A stretch of 23,521 nt of DNA from PALSA-607 sp036510735 (GCA_036510735.1 DATCDK010000160.1:1-23521); one strand, 5' to 3'; counted from the stretch's first letter, positions 7,730 to 14,534 are shown. The notes: a model not told the origin generated them from the sequence alone. Numbers and translations: made by a program.

Positions 7730-8989
7730 ATGGGCTCAAATCTGCGGCGTGGTGGCCGCCGCCGCAGCGCACTCGCCGCGTCCTTCTGTGGCGCGCTGAT
7801 CGCATCGATGACCCTCGCCGCGTCGTCCGGCATCGCGCGAGCCGACGACGTCCCGATCGGTGGCCCTGCACTCGGGCAAGCAGGGATCGTGGTCGACCCC
7901 GCACCAGGGGTGCCCGCACTGCCGGGCATCACAGCGACGTCATTCGTGGTCGCCGATGCCGACACCGGCGACGTGCTCGCGGCCAAGAACGCGCACGCCA
8001 AGCTGGCGCCGGCCAGCACGCTGAAGACACTGACCGCGCTGACCGTGATCCCCCTGCTGCCGACGAACCTGCCCGTCGTGGCGCAGCGCGACGCGCCCAG
8101 CACCGACGGCACCAAGGCCGGCATCGTTGCGGGCACGACCTATACGGTCGACAACCTGTTCACCGCGATGCTGATGATGTCGGCGAACGACGCAGCGGTC
8201 GCCCTCGCCGACGCGAACGGCAACCTGCCGGACACGCTCGCGCAGATGAACACCCTCGCGGCGCACCTCCAGGCTGACGACACGGTCGCCTTGACGCCGG
8301 ACGGGCTCGACGCGAAGGGCCAATCGTCGTCCGCCTACGACCTCGCGCTGATCTTTCGGGCCGGACTCACGGTGCCGCAGTTCTTGTACTACCTCTCGCT
8401 CAAGACGGCCCAGTTCCCGGCGCCGAAGGGGCAGACCTTCCAGATCCAGACGCACGACCGGCTGTTGACGTCGTATCCCGGCATGCTCGGCGGCAAGAAC
8501 GGCTACACGGTCGCGGCGAATGCGAGCTACGTCGGCGCCGCGAAGCGCGACGGCCACACGATCATCGTGTCGGTGATGCGCGACCAGGCAAACTTCTGGC
8601 CCGAGGTGCAGGCGCTGCTCAACTGGGGCTTCGCTGCCGACGGTCATGTCGCGCCCGTCGGCGACTTGGTCGCACCGCTCGAACCCGACCTCCCGGCAGA
8701 CTCGCCCACGCCGTCGGTACAGCCGACCGTGCAGGCCCTGACGGTGACCGCCGCCCCGACTCCTGCGGCGCCGGTCGCGAAGGCTGCTGTCAAGGCGTCG
8801 TCGCGCACCACATCGGACGGCGTCGGGATCTCAGCTGTACTGATCTGGTCCGCCGTCGGTGTCGGCGCGTCGTTCTTCCTCGCCGCTTCGTGGCGATTCA
8901 CCCGACGCCGTCACATGGGCGAGACGGACGAGCGATATCTCGACGGGCTCTCGCGACTCTCGAGCCTCGACGACCTAGCGTCGAAGTAA
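7730..8989 (+). CDS. D-alanyl-D-alanine carboxypeptidase (penicillin-binding protein, peptidase S11)
   Basis: 419 residues. This extracytoplasmic, membrane-anchored enzyme trims the terminal D-Ala of peptidoglycan stem peptides. A signal peptide (about 1-38, basic then hydrophobic, ending near IARA) is followed by the S11 domain with Ser96-T-L-Lys99 (SxxK), Ser151-Ala-Asn153 (SxN) and Lys256-Asn-Gly258 in GGKNGYT, so the usual KTG is KNG. A Pro/Ala/Thr linker (about 318-360) leads to a C-terminal TM helix (about 366-388) and a cytoplasmic tail starting RRRH. The ATG lacks a Shine-Dalgarno (see the -10 box). It is divergent from the mutase and convergent with hicB. Confidence 0.9.
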   Translation: MGSNLRRGGRRRSALAASFCGALIASMTLAASSGIARADDVPIGGPALGQAGIVVDPAPGVPALPGITATSFVVADADTGDVLAAKNAHAKLAPASTLKTLTALTVIPLLPTNLPVVAQRDAPSTDGTKAGIVAGTTYTVDNLFTAMLMMSANDAAVALADANGNLPDTLAQMNTLAAHLQADDTVALTPDGLDAKGQSSSAYDLALIFRAGLTVPQFLYYLSLKTAQFPAPKGQTFQIQTHDRLLTSYPGMLGGKNGYTVAANASYVGAAKRDGHTIIVSVMRDQANFWPEVQALLNWGFAADGHVAPVGDLVAPLEPDLPADSPTPSVQPTVQALTVTAAPTPAAPVAKAAVKASSRTTSDGVGISAVLIWSAVGVGASFFLAASWRFTRRRHMGETDERYLDGLSRLSSLDDLASK

Positions 8990-9039
8990 CCATCGCACCC
9001 GCCGGCCATCGTTCTGGCCGTCGAAGTGACTAGCGCACC
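8980..9039. repeat. Imperfect 20-bp direct repeat at the dacA-like/hicB junction
   Basis: GTCGAAGTAACCATCGCACC (8980-8999) and GTCGAAGTGACTAGCGCACC (9020-9039) match at 17 of 20 positions with a 40-bp period. The first copy spans the carboxypeptidase stop codon and the second spans the hicB stop codon. Confidence 0.6.
9003..9020. terminator. Small hairpin between convergent genes
   Basis: CGGCCA (9003-9008) pairs with TGGCCG (9015-9020) around a 6-nt loop, in the 40 bp between the convergent carboxypeptidase and hicB stops. It is short and has no T-tract, so it is at best a weak bidirectional terminator. Confidence 0.3.
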
Positions 9040-9497
9040 TTCACCTTCGCTTTCGCTTTCGACGAAACCTTCTGCTTCGAGGCAAAGGCTGCGACCCTCG
9101 CGGGTCCCGCGGCTCGAACGCGCTGGTCTGCGAGCAGTTGGCCAACTCGCTGGAACGACACCCCGGTGAGTACGGCGATGTCGCGCATGGAGTACTTGGG
9201 GTTCAGCCGGCCAACCAGAGCCCTCATCGCCGTTGCGTAGTTGGCTGCCGCGACCTCGGCTTGGGCTCGGAGATCCTCGACCTCTTTGAGATCCGCCCGA
9301 ACGAGCGGGTCAACATTGATGGACAGTTCGACCTGAACCGACCGCACCGGCACGTCGAGGAACAACGCAATCGCCTCTTGGGCCATCGAGCTGACCTGGT
9401 CGAGGCGCTTGGTCTGTGTGAACACGCCCGGCAGTTCAGGGACACTGATCGCCCACCAGTCACCGGAACGTCCAGCGCGTGCTGTGTAAGTGGTCAC
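9030..9497 (-). CDS. hicB: HicB-type antitoxin with C-terminal helix-turn-helix
   Basis: 155 residues, the antitoxin of a type II pair. The N-terminal HicB-like (partial RNase H) domain, about 1-60, carries GDWWAISVPELPGVFTQTK and an acidic/hydrophobic helix. A helical linker (about 65-98) leads to a probable DNA-binding HTH (SMRDIAVLTGVSFQRVGQLL, 103-122), and the protein ends in a Lys-rich tail. Start: the GTG at 9497 overlaps the hicA stop in a GTGA (9494-9497) and has GGAGAGGGG about 8 nt upstream; GTG codons at 9503 and 9506 are alternatives. The HTH suggests that HicB represses its own operon, probably at the repeats upstream of hicA. Confidence 0.8.
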   Translation of the reverse strand: MTTYTARAGRSGDWWAISVPELPGVFTQTKRLDQVSSMAQEAIALFLDVPVRSVQVELSINVDPLVRADLKEVEDLRAQAEVAAANYATAMRALVGRLNPKYSMRDIAVLTGVSFQRVGQLLADQRVRAAGPARVAAFASKQKVSSKAKAKVKVR

Positions 9498-9706
9498 TTC
9501 CACCACCCCTCTCCGAGGACTGCGTCGAGCTGTTTGACGATGCTCCCTGCGGTGATCTCGTTGATCTCCCTGTGCCGAGGGATCGTCACCCGGACCAAAC
9601 CGCATCGCCAGATCTCGTGTGATGCTCCTTGTCGTTCGAGTGTCCAGGAGACTCCCGCGACCCGAGCCGCGTCGTTGATCGTCTTCGTCAACGCACGCCG
9701 CTTCAT
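9494..9706 (-). CDS. hicA: HicA-type mRNA interferase toxin
   Basis: 70 residues, typical HicA length. The protein starts MKRRALTK and has the dsRBD-like core with GASHEIW (catalytic His30) followed by VTIPRH and a final helix EITAGSIVKQLDAVLG. HicA toxins cleave mRNA and halt translation until bound by HicB. Its TGA overlaps the hicB start, so the two are co-translated, toxin first, as is usual for hicAB. The ATG at 9706 has no clear Shine-Dalgarno. Confidence 0.85.
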   Translation of the reverse strand: MKRRALTKTINDAARVAGVSWTLERQGASHEIWRCGLVRVTIPRHREINEITAGSIVKQLDAVLGEGWWK

Positions 9707-9712
9707 GATGTT

Positions 9713-9753
9713 AAGTCAAGGTCCCTAGACATAGCAAGTCAATGGGCCTAGAC
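9713..9753 (-). promoter_or_regulatory. Tandem direct repeats upstream of hicAB (putative HicB operator/promoter)
   Basis: Two 18-bp copies, AAGTCAAGGTCCCTAGAC (9713-9730) and AAGTCAATGGGCCTAGAC (9736-9753), match at 15 of 18 positions with a 23-bp period. On the minus strand each reads GTCTAG...TTGACTT, so each contains a -35-like TTGACT. The nearer copy ends 7 bp from the hicA ATG. Position and the HTH in HicB suggest an autoregulatory operator; this is inference. Confidence 0.5.
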
Positions 9754-9856
9754 GAGGAACGCTCGTGTTGGAGCTTCAGGGAACATGAGCGCATACAACA
9801 GCCTCCGTTGCGGCATGAATCGGATCGATGAATAACGAACATTGTTTGTGGGGAAG

Positions 9857-10022
9857 GCGCATGCGCATCAGGTGCGTACGCGCGGGCGCAGGTGTGCGGG
9901 CGACGCGCACGCGTCACGCGGGCGCATGTGTGCGGGCGACGCGCACACATCACGCGGGTGTGCATGTGCGGGCGCGATGCGCGTGCGCAGGTGGGCACGC
10001 GCGCACGCGCGCACACACGCCG
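9857..10022. repeat. GC-rich minisatellite with alternating purine-pyrimidine tracts (Z-DNA-prone)
   Basis: A tandem repeat with two clear near-identical units, 9892-9927 (36 bp) and 9928-9965 (38 bp), both starting GTGTGCGGGCGACGCGCAC, plus a degenerate third copy from 9966 (GTGCGGGCGCGATGCGCG). It ends in a 26-nt perfect alternating purine-pyrimidine run (9995-10020, GC/CA dinucleotides). GCGCATGCGC palindromes occur near 9857. The tract overlaps the 3' end of the nucleotidyltransferase frame. It is not CRISPR: there are no unique spacers. Confidence 0.8.
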
Positions 10023-10599
10023 GCAGGCCCGAGCCGCAGACGGCTTGCACTGGACCCCGAAGCCGCACTGTCACGGTCGGCGGTTGAAGATGGAGTGTGG
10101 GACATTCATGCATCGCTTCAAGAAGCGTGCTACGAGGGACATCAGCGAAGATCTCTCGGGACGGCGGCCCGCTGATCGTTACACCGGACCGATGCGCGAT
10201 TGCCCGGTCCAGCACATACCAAAAGCCAGGCTCCGATGTTGAGTCCAGGTGTACCGCCGTCGGCATCCGTGGTCCGCCGTTGGCATTGACCTCAAAGTCA
10301 GCACCTTCAGGACGCGACCCTGCGACTTCGCGGCGATAGAGAGTGAACTCCACGCCGCGCGCCGGGCAGGCCGCACTCGCTTCAATGACGGCTGCCGCCA
10401 CGGATTGCCGCTGCGGATCGGTAAGAGCAGCGCTCGATACCGCGGCGATGTCGATGTCACTCTCGCCGGGGACATACCCGCCCAGCGCAACAGAGCCGAC
10501 GAAGTACAAGCCGACAAGATCCGTACCGAGGGTGCGAGCCAGAGCTTCCGCTACTTGATCACCGAACATGGCGACTTCGCGCGTGACGATCATGCTCAT
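9868..10599 (-). pseudogene. Aminoglycoside adenylyltransferase-like nucleotidyltransferase, C-terminus replaced by repeat sequence
   Basis: The frame from ATG 10599 encodes 243 residues. Residues 1-165 look like the nucleotidyltransferase domain of AadA-like adenylyltransferases: FVGSVALGGYVPGESDIDIA (Gly35-Ser36, Asp48 and Asp50 as metal ligands), then CPARGVEFTLYRR, DFEVNANGGPRMP and the ISGPPSREIFADVPRSTLLEA segment. After about residue 168 the helical C-terminal domain expected in this family is absent. The frame instead runs into a Pro/Arg/Ala/His/Cys tail with internal repeats (CASPAHMRPRDACASPAHLRPR, split over residues 219-240) encoded by the minisatellite. The start overlaps the stop of the 55-residue gene (ATGA, 10596-10599). 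Probably inactive; a shortened but folded product cannot be excluded. The native substrate is unknown, and drug resistance should not be assumed. Confidence 0.65.
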
Positions 10600-10763
10600 G
10601 AGCGCTTGAGGAACCTCAAATAGAACGCCGCGAATACGAGCACAATCCCGACGTTGGACAACAGCCGCGGCCAGAAATGGTTCCTGAAGAACAGCAGGTC
10701 CACCCCGACCACGACGGCGACCATCGCGAGCACGAAAAGCGTGATGACTGCCTGTCTTCCCAT
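10596..10763 (-). CDS. 55-residue protein with two TM helices, coupled to the nucleotidyltransferase gene
   Basis: ATG at 10763, TGA at 10598-10596. The protein starts MGRQAVITLFVLAMVAVVVG, then DLLFFRNHFWPRLLSNVG and IVLVFAAFYLRFLKRS. Two hydrophobic segments (about 5-24 and 34-50) are joined by a short loop with FFRNHFW, and there is a basic C-terminus. The stop overlaps the next ATG in an ATGA, so translation of the two is probably coupled. An upstream ATG at 10770 lies in the nucleotidyltransferase frame and does not belong to this gene. The pattern resembles a small uncharacterised two-TM family I have seen in other bacteria, but I cannot name it. The clean amphipathic pattern and overlap favour a real gene. 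Confidence 0.65.
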   Translation of the reverse strand: MGRQAVITLFVLAMVAVVVGVDLLFFRNHFWPRLLSNVGIVLVFAAFYLRFLKRS

Positions 10764-10865
10764 TGCTCATGCCTACTCTGTGCAACGGAGCGGAGCAAGC
10801 GCACCGCGCTTTCCAGGTCTAGGCCCGCTAGGGCGTATCGGCGGACTGCTCTAGCCTTTGGACCT

Positions 10866-11267
10866 ATGGATTCTCGCGATCAGTCACTTCGGCAAGCAGT
10901 CGCGACCGACGGCGCTCCAGCGGCCCTCGGTCCTTACAGCCAGGCGATCGTCGCGGGCGGTTTCGTCTTCTGCTCAGGGACCGTCGGCATCGATCCGCAG
11001 ACCGGGCAGGTAGCCGACGGCATCGAGGCACAAACAGAACGAGCCTTGCAGAACATCGCCGCCATTCTCGACGCGGCTGGCGCGTCCATGGCTGACCTGG
11101 TAAAGACCACCATCTTCTACGCCGACGTGGATGACTTCGCGAAGCTGAATGAGGTGTACGCGCGGCACATGCCTGACCCGCCGCCCGCCCGGTCAGCACC
11201 AGCGAACATCAAACTGCCGCGCGGCCTACTCGTCTCAATCGAGGCCATCGCACTGCTGCCGACCTGA
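10866..11267 (+). CDS. RidA/YjgF family protein (enamine/imine deaminase)
   Basis: 133 residues, the normal RidA length. Members hydrolyse reactive enamine/imine intermediates such as 2-aminoacrylate released by PLP enzymes. Seen: GPYSQAIVAGGFVFCSGTVG (22-41), Arg109 in PPPARSAP (the carboxylate-binding Arg, Arg105 in RidA), and Glu126 in VSIEAIAL. Start: ATG at 10866, chosen because homology begins shortly after; the frame extends upstream without family features. There is no Shine-Dalgarno, and TAGCCT (10852-10857) lies 8 nt before the ATG, so a leaderless start is possible. It is convergent with the Ig-repeat gene. Subfamily (RidA versus Rid2-7) not resolved. Confidence 0.85.
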   Translation: MDSRDQSLRQAVATDGAPAALGPYSQAIVAGGFVFCSGTVGIDPQTGQVADGIEAQTERALQNIAAILDAAGASMADLVKTTIFYADVDDFAKLNEVYARHMPDPPPARSAPANIKLPRGLLVSIEAIALLPT

Positions 11268-11276
11268 CGTCCATGT

Positions 11277-11292
11277 CGTGCACTTACGCACG
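11277..11292. terminator. Weak hairpin after the RidA-family gene
   Basis: CGTGC (11277-11281) pairs with GCACG (11288-11292) around a 6-nt loop, 10 bp after the RidA-family stop. A competing pairing TGACGT (11265-11270) with ACGTCA (11290-11295) also exists. No T-tract. The rest of the convergent gap to 11405 holds nothing I can name. Confidence 0.25.
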
Positions 11293-11405
11293 TCATCGCG
11301 CCAGATGCGGACGTTGAGCGGTCACGGACGCGCAGCTGCCATGCTCAGTGGCTCGTGGACCGGTCCTCGTCGAAGCCGCGCACCCCACAGTGCGAACGTC
11401 GGCGT

Positions 11406-13412
11406 TCACCCGCAGTAGGTGGCCACGATGGCGCCCGTGCCGGGATGGCCCGGATTCGCAGCGAAGCCAGGGTCGGTGACGACGACGACGATCTTTGTAA
11501 TGACCCCAGTGATCTGGCTGCCGTGCTTGGTGATCGAGCTGGAGACAGCAGTGCCCATGTACGCCGGGACCGATGCGTCCGGGGACGAGCTGTTGCCCGG
11601 AGACGACGTCCAGATGGCTGCACAAGAGGGCGGATTGGATCCCGGGTTGTCCGCGAAGCCCTTGAAGGAGGCAGGTGCGCCACCGCCGGTCAGGGCGTTC
11701 TGCCCGGCCCATTGCGCGCCCCAGAATGTGACCTTCGAGGGGTTCGCGGTGACGGTAGTGTCACCGAGGACGAAGATCCCGCGGCTGGGGAATGCGAAGA
11801 CGATCGCGTTGTGCGAGGCGTCGCTGGACGGCAAGTAGTAGGCGTCCCCGGCGAAGGCTGCTGAGACCGGCTCCGGCCCTTGCGCGACACTCACGTTGGG
11901 GACCGTGCAGTGCGCTGCGCCAGAGACATCGGTGGCCGCCGTGCAGCTCTGGTCGGAGGCGCCGCTGCCGAGGGTCAGGGTCAGTTGGCGTCCGGAGATC
12001 GGAGCGGTGCCGTCTTCGAGCAGGCGCCCGGACAGCGTCACCGGCTGACCCTGCGCGATCACGGTCGGACCGGTGTACGTCGTGGTCGTCTCCTCGTGAG
12101 TGACGACGAAGGATGCACTGCGGGAGCCTGGCAGGTAGTTCCCGTCACCGGCGAAGGTCGCGGTGATCGTGAATGGCCCGGCGGCTTCGGAGGGCGTGAT
12201 GGTGCAGGCGGCGACTCCGTTAGCGTCTGTTAGTTGCGAGCAGGTTTCGGCGCCCACGGCCAGCGTGAGCGGCCTGCCGGCGATCGGGGCGGAGTTGTCG
12301 GTGCGGGTAAGTCGGGCCGACACAGCCGCCGGGTCGTGGTAATCCGCGCTGGTGTCGCCGTCATAGGTCACGGTCGTTCGTGCCTTGTTGACCGTCTGGG
12401 TCAGGCTCCCCGAGCTGCCGTCGAAATTGGCACTGTCACTGCTGTAGGTCGCGGCAATCAGGTGACTGCCGACCGACAAGCTGGCCGTCGTGACCGAGCT
12501 GTCGGTGCCTCCGGCGACGCCCTGCGGCGAACCGAGACTGGCGGCGTTGTCCTGGAACTGCACCGTGCCGGTTGCTGTTCCGGCTCCTGGCGGCGTCACC
12601 GTGGTGGTCGAGTTGAAGGCGACGGGCGCACCGAACTCGCTGGGGTTGTCCGAGGAGGTGACACCCGTTGCGGTTGCAGCGGGCGTGACGACCTGGCCGC
12701 CGGAAAGCGAACCGCTGCTCCCCACGACGTCAGAGGTCGAGCTGGTGAAGATCGCGGTGACCGGATGGTCGCCGACCGCCAGCGTCGATGCTGTGAGCGC
12801 AGCGTGCCCGCTGCCGTCAACCGGTTGCGCCGCACCCAGATCCGCACCGTCCGCCTGGAACTGCACCGATCCGGCCACACTGGTCGAGCACGCGCTGGAG
12901 ATCGCCGCGGCGAGCAACGTCCCTTGACCGAACACCGTGGGATTGATGCTGGACGTCACGCTCGTCGCGGACGTCGCGGCCGTGACCGTCTGCACCAGCG
13001 GGCCGCTCAGGCTGGGCACGTCGGTAGGACCGAGATAGCCGGCGGTGATGACGTGACTTCCACCGGACAAAGAGACCGAAATATTCGCCGAGCTGTGGTT
13101 CGTCGGGATCGTGTGCGTGCCGAATATCGGATCGGGGTCGAAGTCCGGGGTGATCAGCTGCGGGCCGCGAAGCAGGGAAGCGCCGTCGAAGAACTGCACG
13201 AGACCCTCAGGCGAGTCAGGGAAGAACGCGCCGTACACCGTGGCGGTCAACGTCACCGAACCGCACGCCGTCGAGGGGTTCGCCGACGACGAGACCGTTG
13301 TCACCGTCGGGGAACCCACCGCGAGCGCGGGCTCCGCCGAGGACACCACACCCACGAGAGGCACCACCACCGCCAGCACCGCCACAATCGCGATCCGTCG
13401 CTTCATGTTCAT
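11406..13412 (-). CDS. Secreted protein with five tandem Ig-like (Big_3_5-type) domains and a distinct C-terminal module
   Basis: 668 residues. A Sec signal peptide (MNMKRRIAIVAVLAVVVPLV..., cleavage near PALA-VG at about 31) precedes five repeats of about 95-110 residues, roughly 32-145, 146-237, 238-340, 341-440 and 441-540. Each carries Ig-like markers: T-x-V-T-S/Y-x-x-N-P near the start, GTVQFQDN/GSVQFQAD in the middle, and VGSHLIAATY/FAGDGNYLP at the end. Residues 540-668 form a different module (SRGIFVLGDTTVTANPSKV, FWGAQWAGQNAL, PGHPGTGAIV) ending in YCG. There is no LPXTG signal or TM anchor, so release or non-covalent retention is likely. Start: ATG 13412 with GGAGG 5 nt upstream; ATG 13406 is less well spaced. 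Adhesion or surface roles are guesses. Confidence 0.85.
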   Translation of the reverse strand: MNMKRRIAIVAVLAVVVPLVGVVSSAEPALAVGSPTVTTVSSSANPSTACGSVTLTATVYGAFFPDSPEGLVQFFDGASLLRGPQLITPDFDPDPIFGTHTIPTNHSSANISVSLSGGSHVITAGYLGPTDVPSLSGPLVQTVTAATSATSVTSSINPTVFGQGTLLAAAISSACSTSVAGSVQFQADGADLGAAQPVDGSGHAALTASTLAVGDHPVTAIFTSSTSDVVGSSGSLSGGQVVTPAATATGVTSSDNPSEFGAPVAFNSTTTVTPPGAGTATGTVQFQDNAASLGSPQGVAGGTDSSVTTASLSVGSHLIAATYSSDSANFDGSSGSLTQTVNKARTTVTYDGDTSADYHDPAAVSARLTRTDNSAPIAGRPLTLAVGAETCSQLTDANGVAACTITPSEAAGPFTITATFAGDGNYLPGSRSASFVVTHEETTTTYTGPTVIAQGQPVTLSGRLLEDGTAPISGRQLTLTLGSGASDQSCTAATDVSGAAHCTVPNVSVAQGPEPVSAAFAGDAYYLPSSDASHNAIVFAFPSRGIFVLGDTTVTANPSKVTFWGAQWAGQNALTGGGAPASFKGFADNPGSNPPSCAAIWTSSPGNSSSPDASVPAYMGTAVSSSITKHGSQITGVITKIVVVVTDPGFAANPGHPGTGAIVATYCG

Positions 13413-13483
13413 CCCGGCCTCCGGTCACGACAGCGGCCGCTCCGGGGAGAAGCAGCCTGGCTATCGCTTAATCACATCGACCG

Positions 13484-13502
13484 TCGGTAACGTCTCGGTA
13501 AC
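13484..13502. promoter_or_regulatory. Tandem TCGGTAAC boxes in the divergent Ig-protein/cupin region
   Basis: TCGGTAAC occurs at 13484-13491 and again at 13495-13502, exactly one helical turn (11 bp) apart, within the 198-bp divergent gap 13413-13610. On the minus strand the copies read GTTACCGA. They could be a regulator site or part of the promoter of the Ig-repeat gene. No other structure was recognised in this gap. Confidence 0.35.
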
Positions 13503-13610
13503 ACCTGCTCCCGATGTCGCGTCCGCGTTGGCCGCGCGGCTCGGAGCAGGCGCACGAGGTCGCCATCACGGCCACTTCGCTGGGCGTTGCGGACCGCGTA
13601 GCGTGACGTC

Positions 13611-13991
13611 ATGTCCGACACTCCGGTTCGCAAAGTCGCCGCTGACACACTGACTCCCGGACACCCCACGGCCGGCGTGTTACGCGAAGAGGCGATCGTC
13701 ATCGGTGATCTGTGGTCCGGGCGAGCGCTCACCGAACCCGGGGTGGCCAGCGACTGGCATCACCACGGGGAGCACGACACGATCGCTTACGTCGTACGCG
13801 GTGCATTGCGCGTGGAGACGGCAACCGATGTCGTGCAGGGCGAACCCGGAGACTTCGTGCACGTGCCCGCCCACACCGTGCATCGCGAAAGCAACCCAAC
13901 GACAGAGACGTCCGAGGTCGTAGTGATTCGTCGGGGCGCCGGGCCCGTGGTTATCAACGTTGACGGCCCCGCCGGGACAACCTCAGGTTGA
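13611..13991 (+). CDS. Small cupin-domain protein
   Basis: 126 residues, a single cupin barrel. Metal-ligand candidates: His50, His51, His52 and His55 in SDWHHHGEHDTIAYVVRG, and His91 in GDFVHVPAHTVHRE, the expected second-motif histidine. Such small cupins may be isomerases, dioxygenases or sensors; no substrate can be assigned. The ATG at 13611 has no Shine-Dalgarno, and TAGCGT (13598-13603) lies 7 nt upstream, which would fit a leaderless start. The 3' end overlaps by 9 bp the stop of the convergent 2'-5' RNA ligase-like gene (13983). Confidence 0.8.
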   Translation: MSDTPVRKVAADTLTPGHPTAGVLREEAIVIGDLWSGRALTEPGVASDWHHHGEHDTIAYVVRGALRVETATDVVQGEPGDFVHVPAHTVHRESNPTTETSEVVVIRRGAGPVVINVDGPAGTTSG

Positions 13992-14534
13992 GGTTGAGCC
14001 TGCAGGCGCGCCCAGACCAAACGCAAAGTCGCGGTCGGTGCGCCACACCCCGTCGTCCCCGCGTTCGAAGAGACCGAAATGCTCGACCGTGAACGCGGCC
14101 TCGTAGTCGGCCAGTTCGCGGTACGCGTGATCAAGAACATCAGGCGGGACGTCGTGGGCGACCGTCACGTGGGGGTGGTAGTTGAACTTCAGCTCATGGG
14201 CAAGGGGCCCACTGCGAACCGCGCGCTCGACCCGCTCGCAATCGCTGATGCCGGCAGCGAGGGCCACGAACACGACGGGCGAGACCGGCCGGAAGCTGCC
14301 CGTCCCCCGCAACTGGATCTCGAACGGCCATTGCTGCGCCGCCACCGACGCGAGGTGCGAAACCACCGCCGCCAACTGCGAATCGTCGAGGTCGGTCGGG
14401 GTCATCAACGTGACGTGCGGCGGAATCGCCAGTGCCAGTGGGTCGCCGAGATCTTCACGCCACTTCGTCAGTTCGGCGCCGTAAGGCTCCGGCACGCCGA
14501 TAGCGACACCGATCGTATGGGCAGCGCGACTCAA
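13983..14534 (-). CDS. 2'-5' RNA ligase family protein (LigT/2H phosphoesterase)
   Basis: 183 residues. Two HxTx motifs mark the 2H phosphoesterase fold: His40-Val-Thr42 in IPPHVTLMTPT and His122-Val-Thr124 in YHPHVTVAHD. Family members hydrolyse 2',3'-cyclic phosphates or form 2'-5' RNA linkages; the physiological substrate is usually unknown. Start: a TTG at 14534, 4 nt after the trpS TGA, with AGGAAGG about 8 nt upstream. A GTG at 14573 in the same frame would overlap trpS by 35 bp and adds residues without family resemblance. It is probably co-transcribed with trpS. Confidence 0.82.
   Translation of the reverse strand: MSRAAHTIGVAIGVPEPYGAELTKWREDLGDPLALAIPPHVTLMTPTDLDDSQLAAVVSHLASVAAQQWPFEIQLRGTGSFRPVSPVVFVALAAGISDCERVERAVRSGPLAHELKFNYHPHVTVAHDVPPDVLDHAYRELADYEAAFTVEHFGLFERGDDGVWRTDRDFAFGLGAPAGSTST

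Noticed and set aside
9741..9833. Short plus-strand frame ATGGGCCTAGAC... of about 29 codons
   Set aside because: No ribosome-binding site or recognisable sequence, and it starts inside the hicAB upstream repeats.
9892..9990. CRISPR-like array
   Set aside because: Units are contiguous and degenerate, with no unique spacers of constant length and no cas genes nearby.
10140..10599. Functional aminoglycoside-resistance gene
   Set aside because: Only the catalytic half resembles AadA and the C-terminal domain is missing, so a resistance claim is not supported.
12234..13490. 418-codon plus-strand frame opposite the Ig-repeat gene
   Set aside because: Low-complexity Arg/Gly-rich translation, no start signal, and the minus strand carries signal peptide, Ig repeats and a GGAGG.
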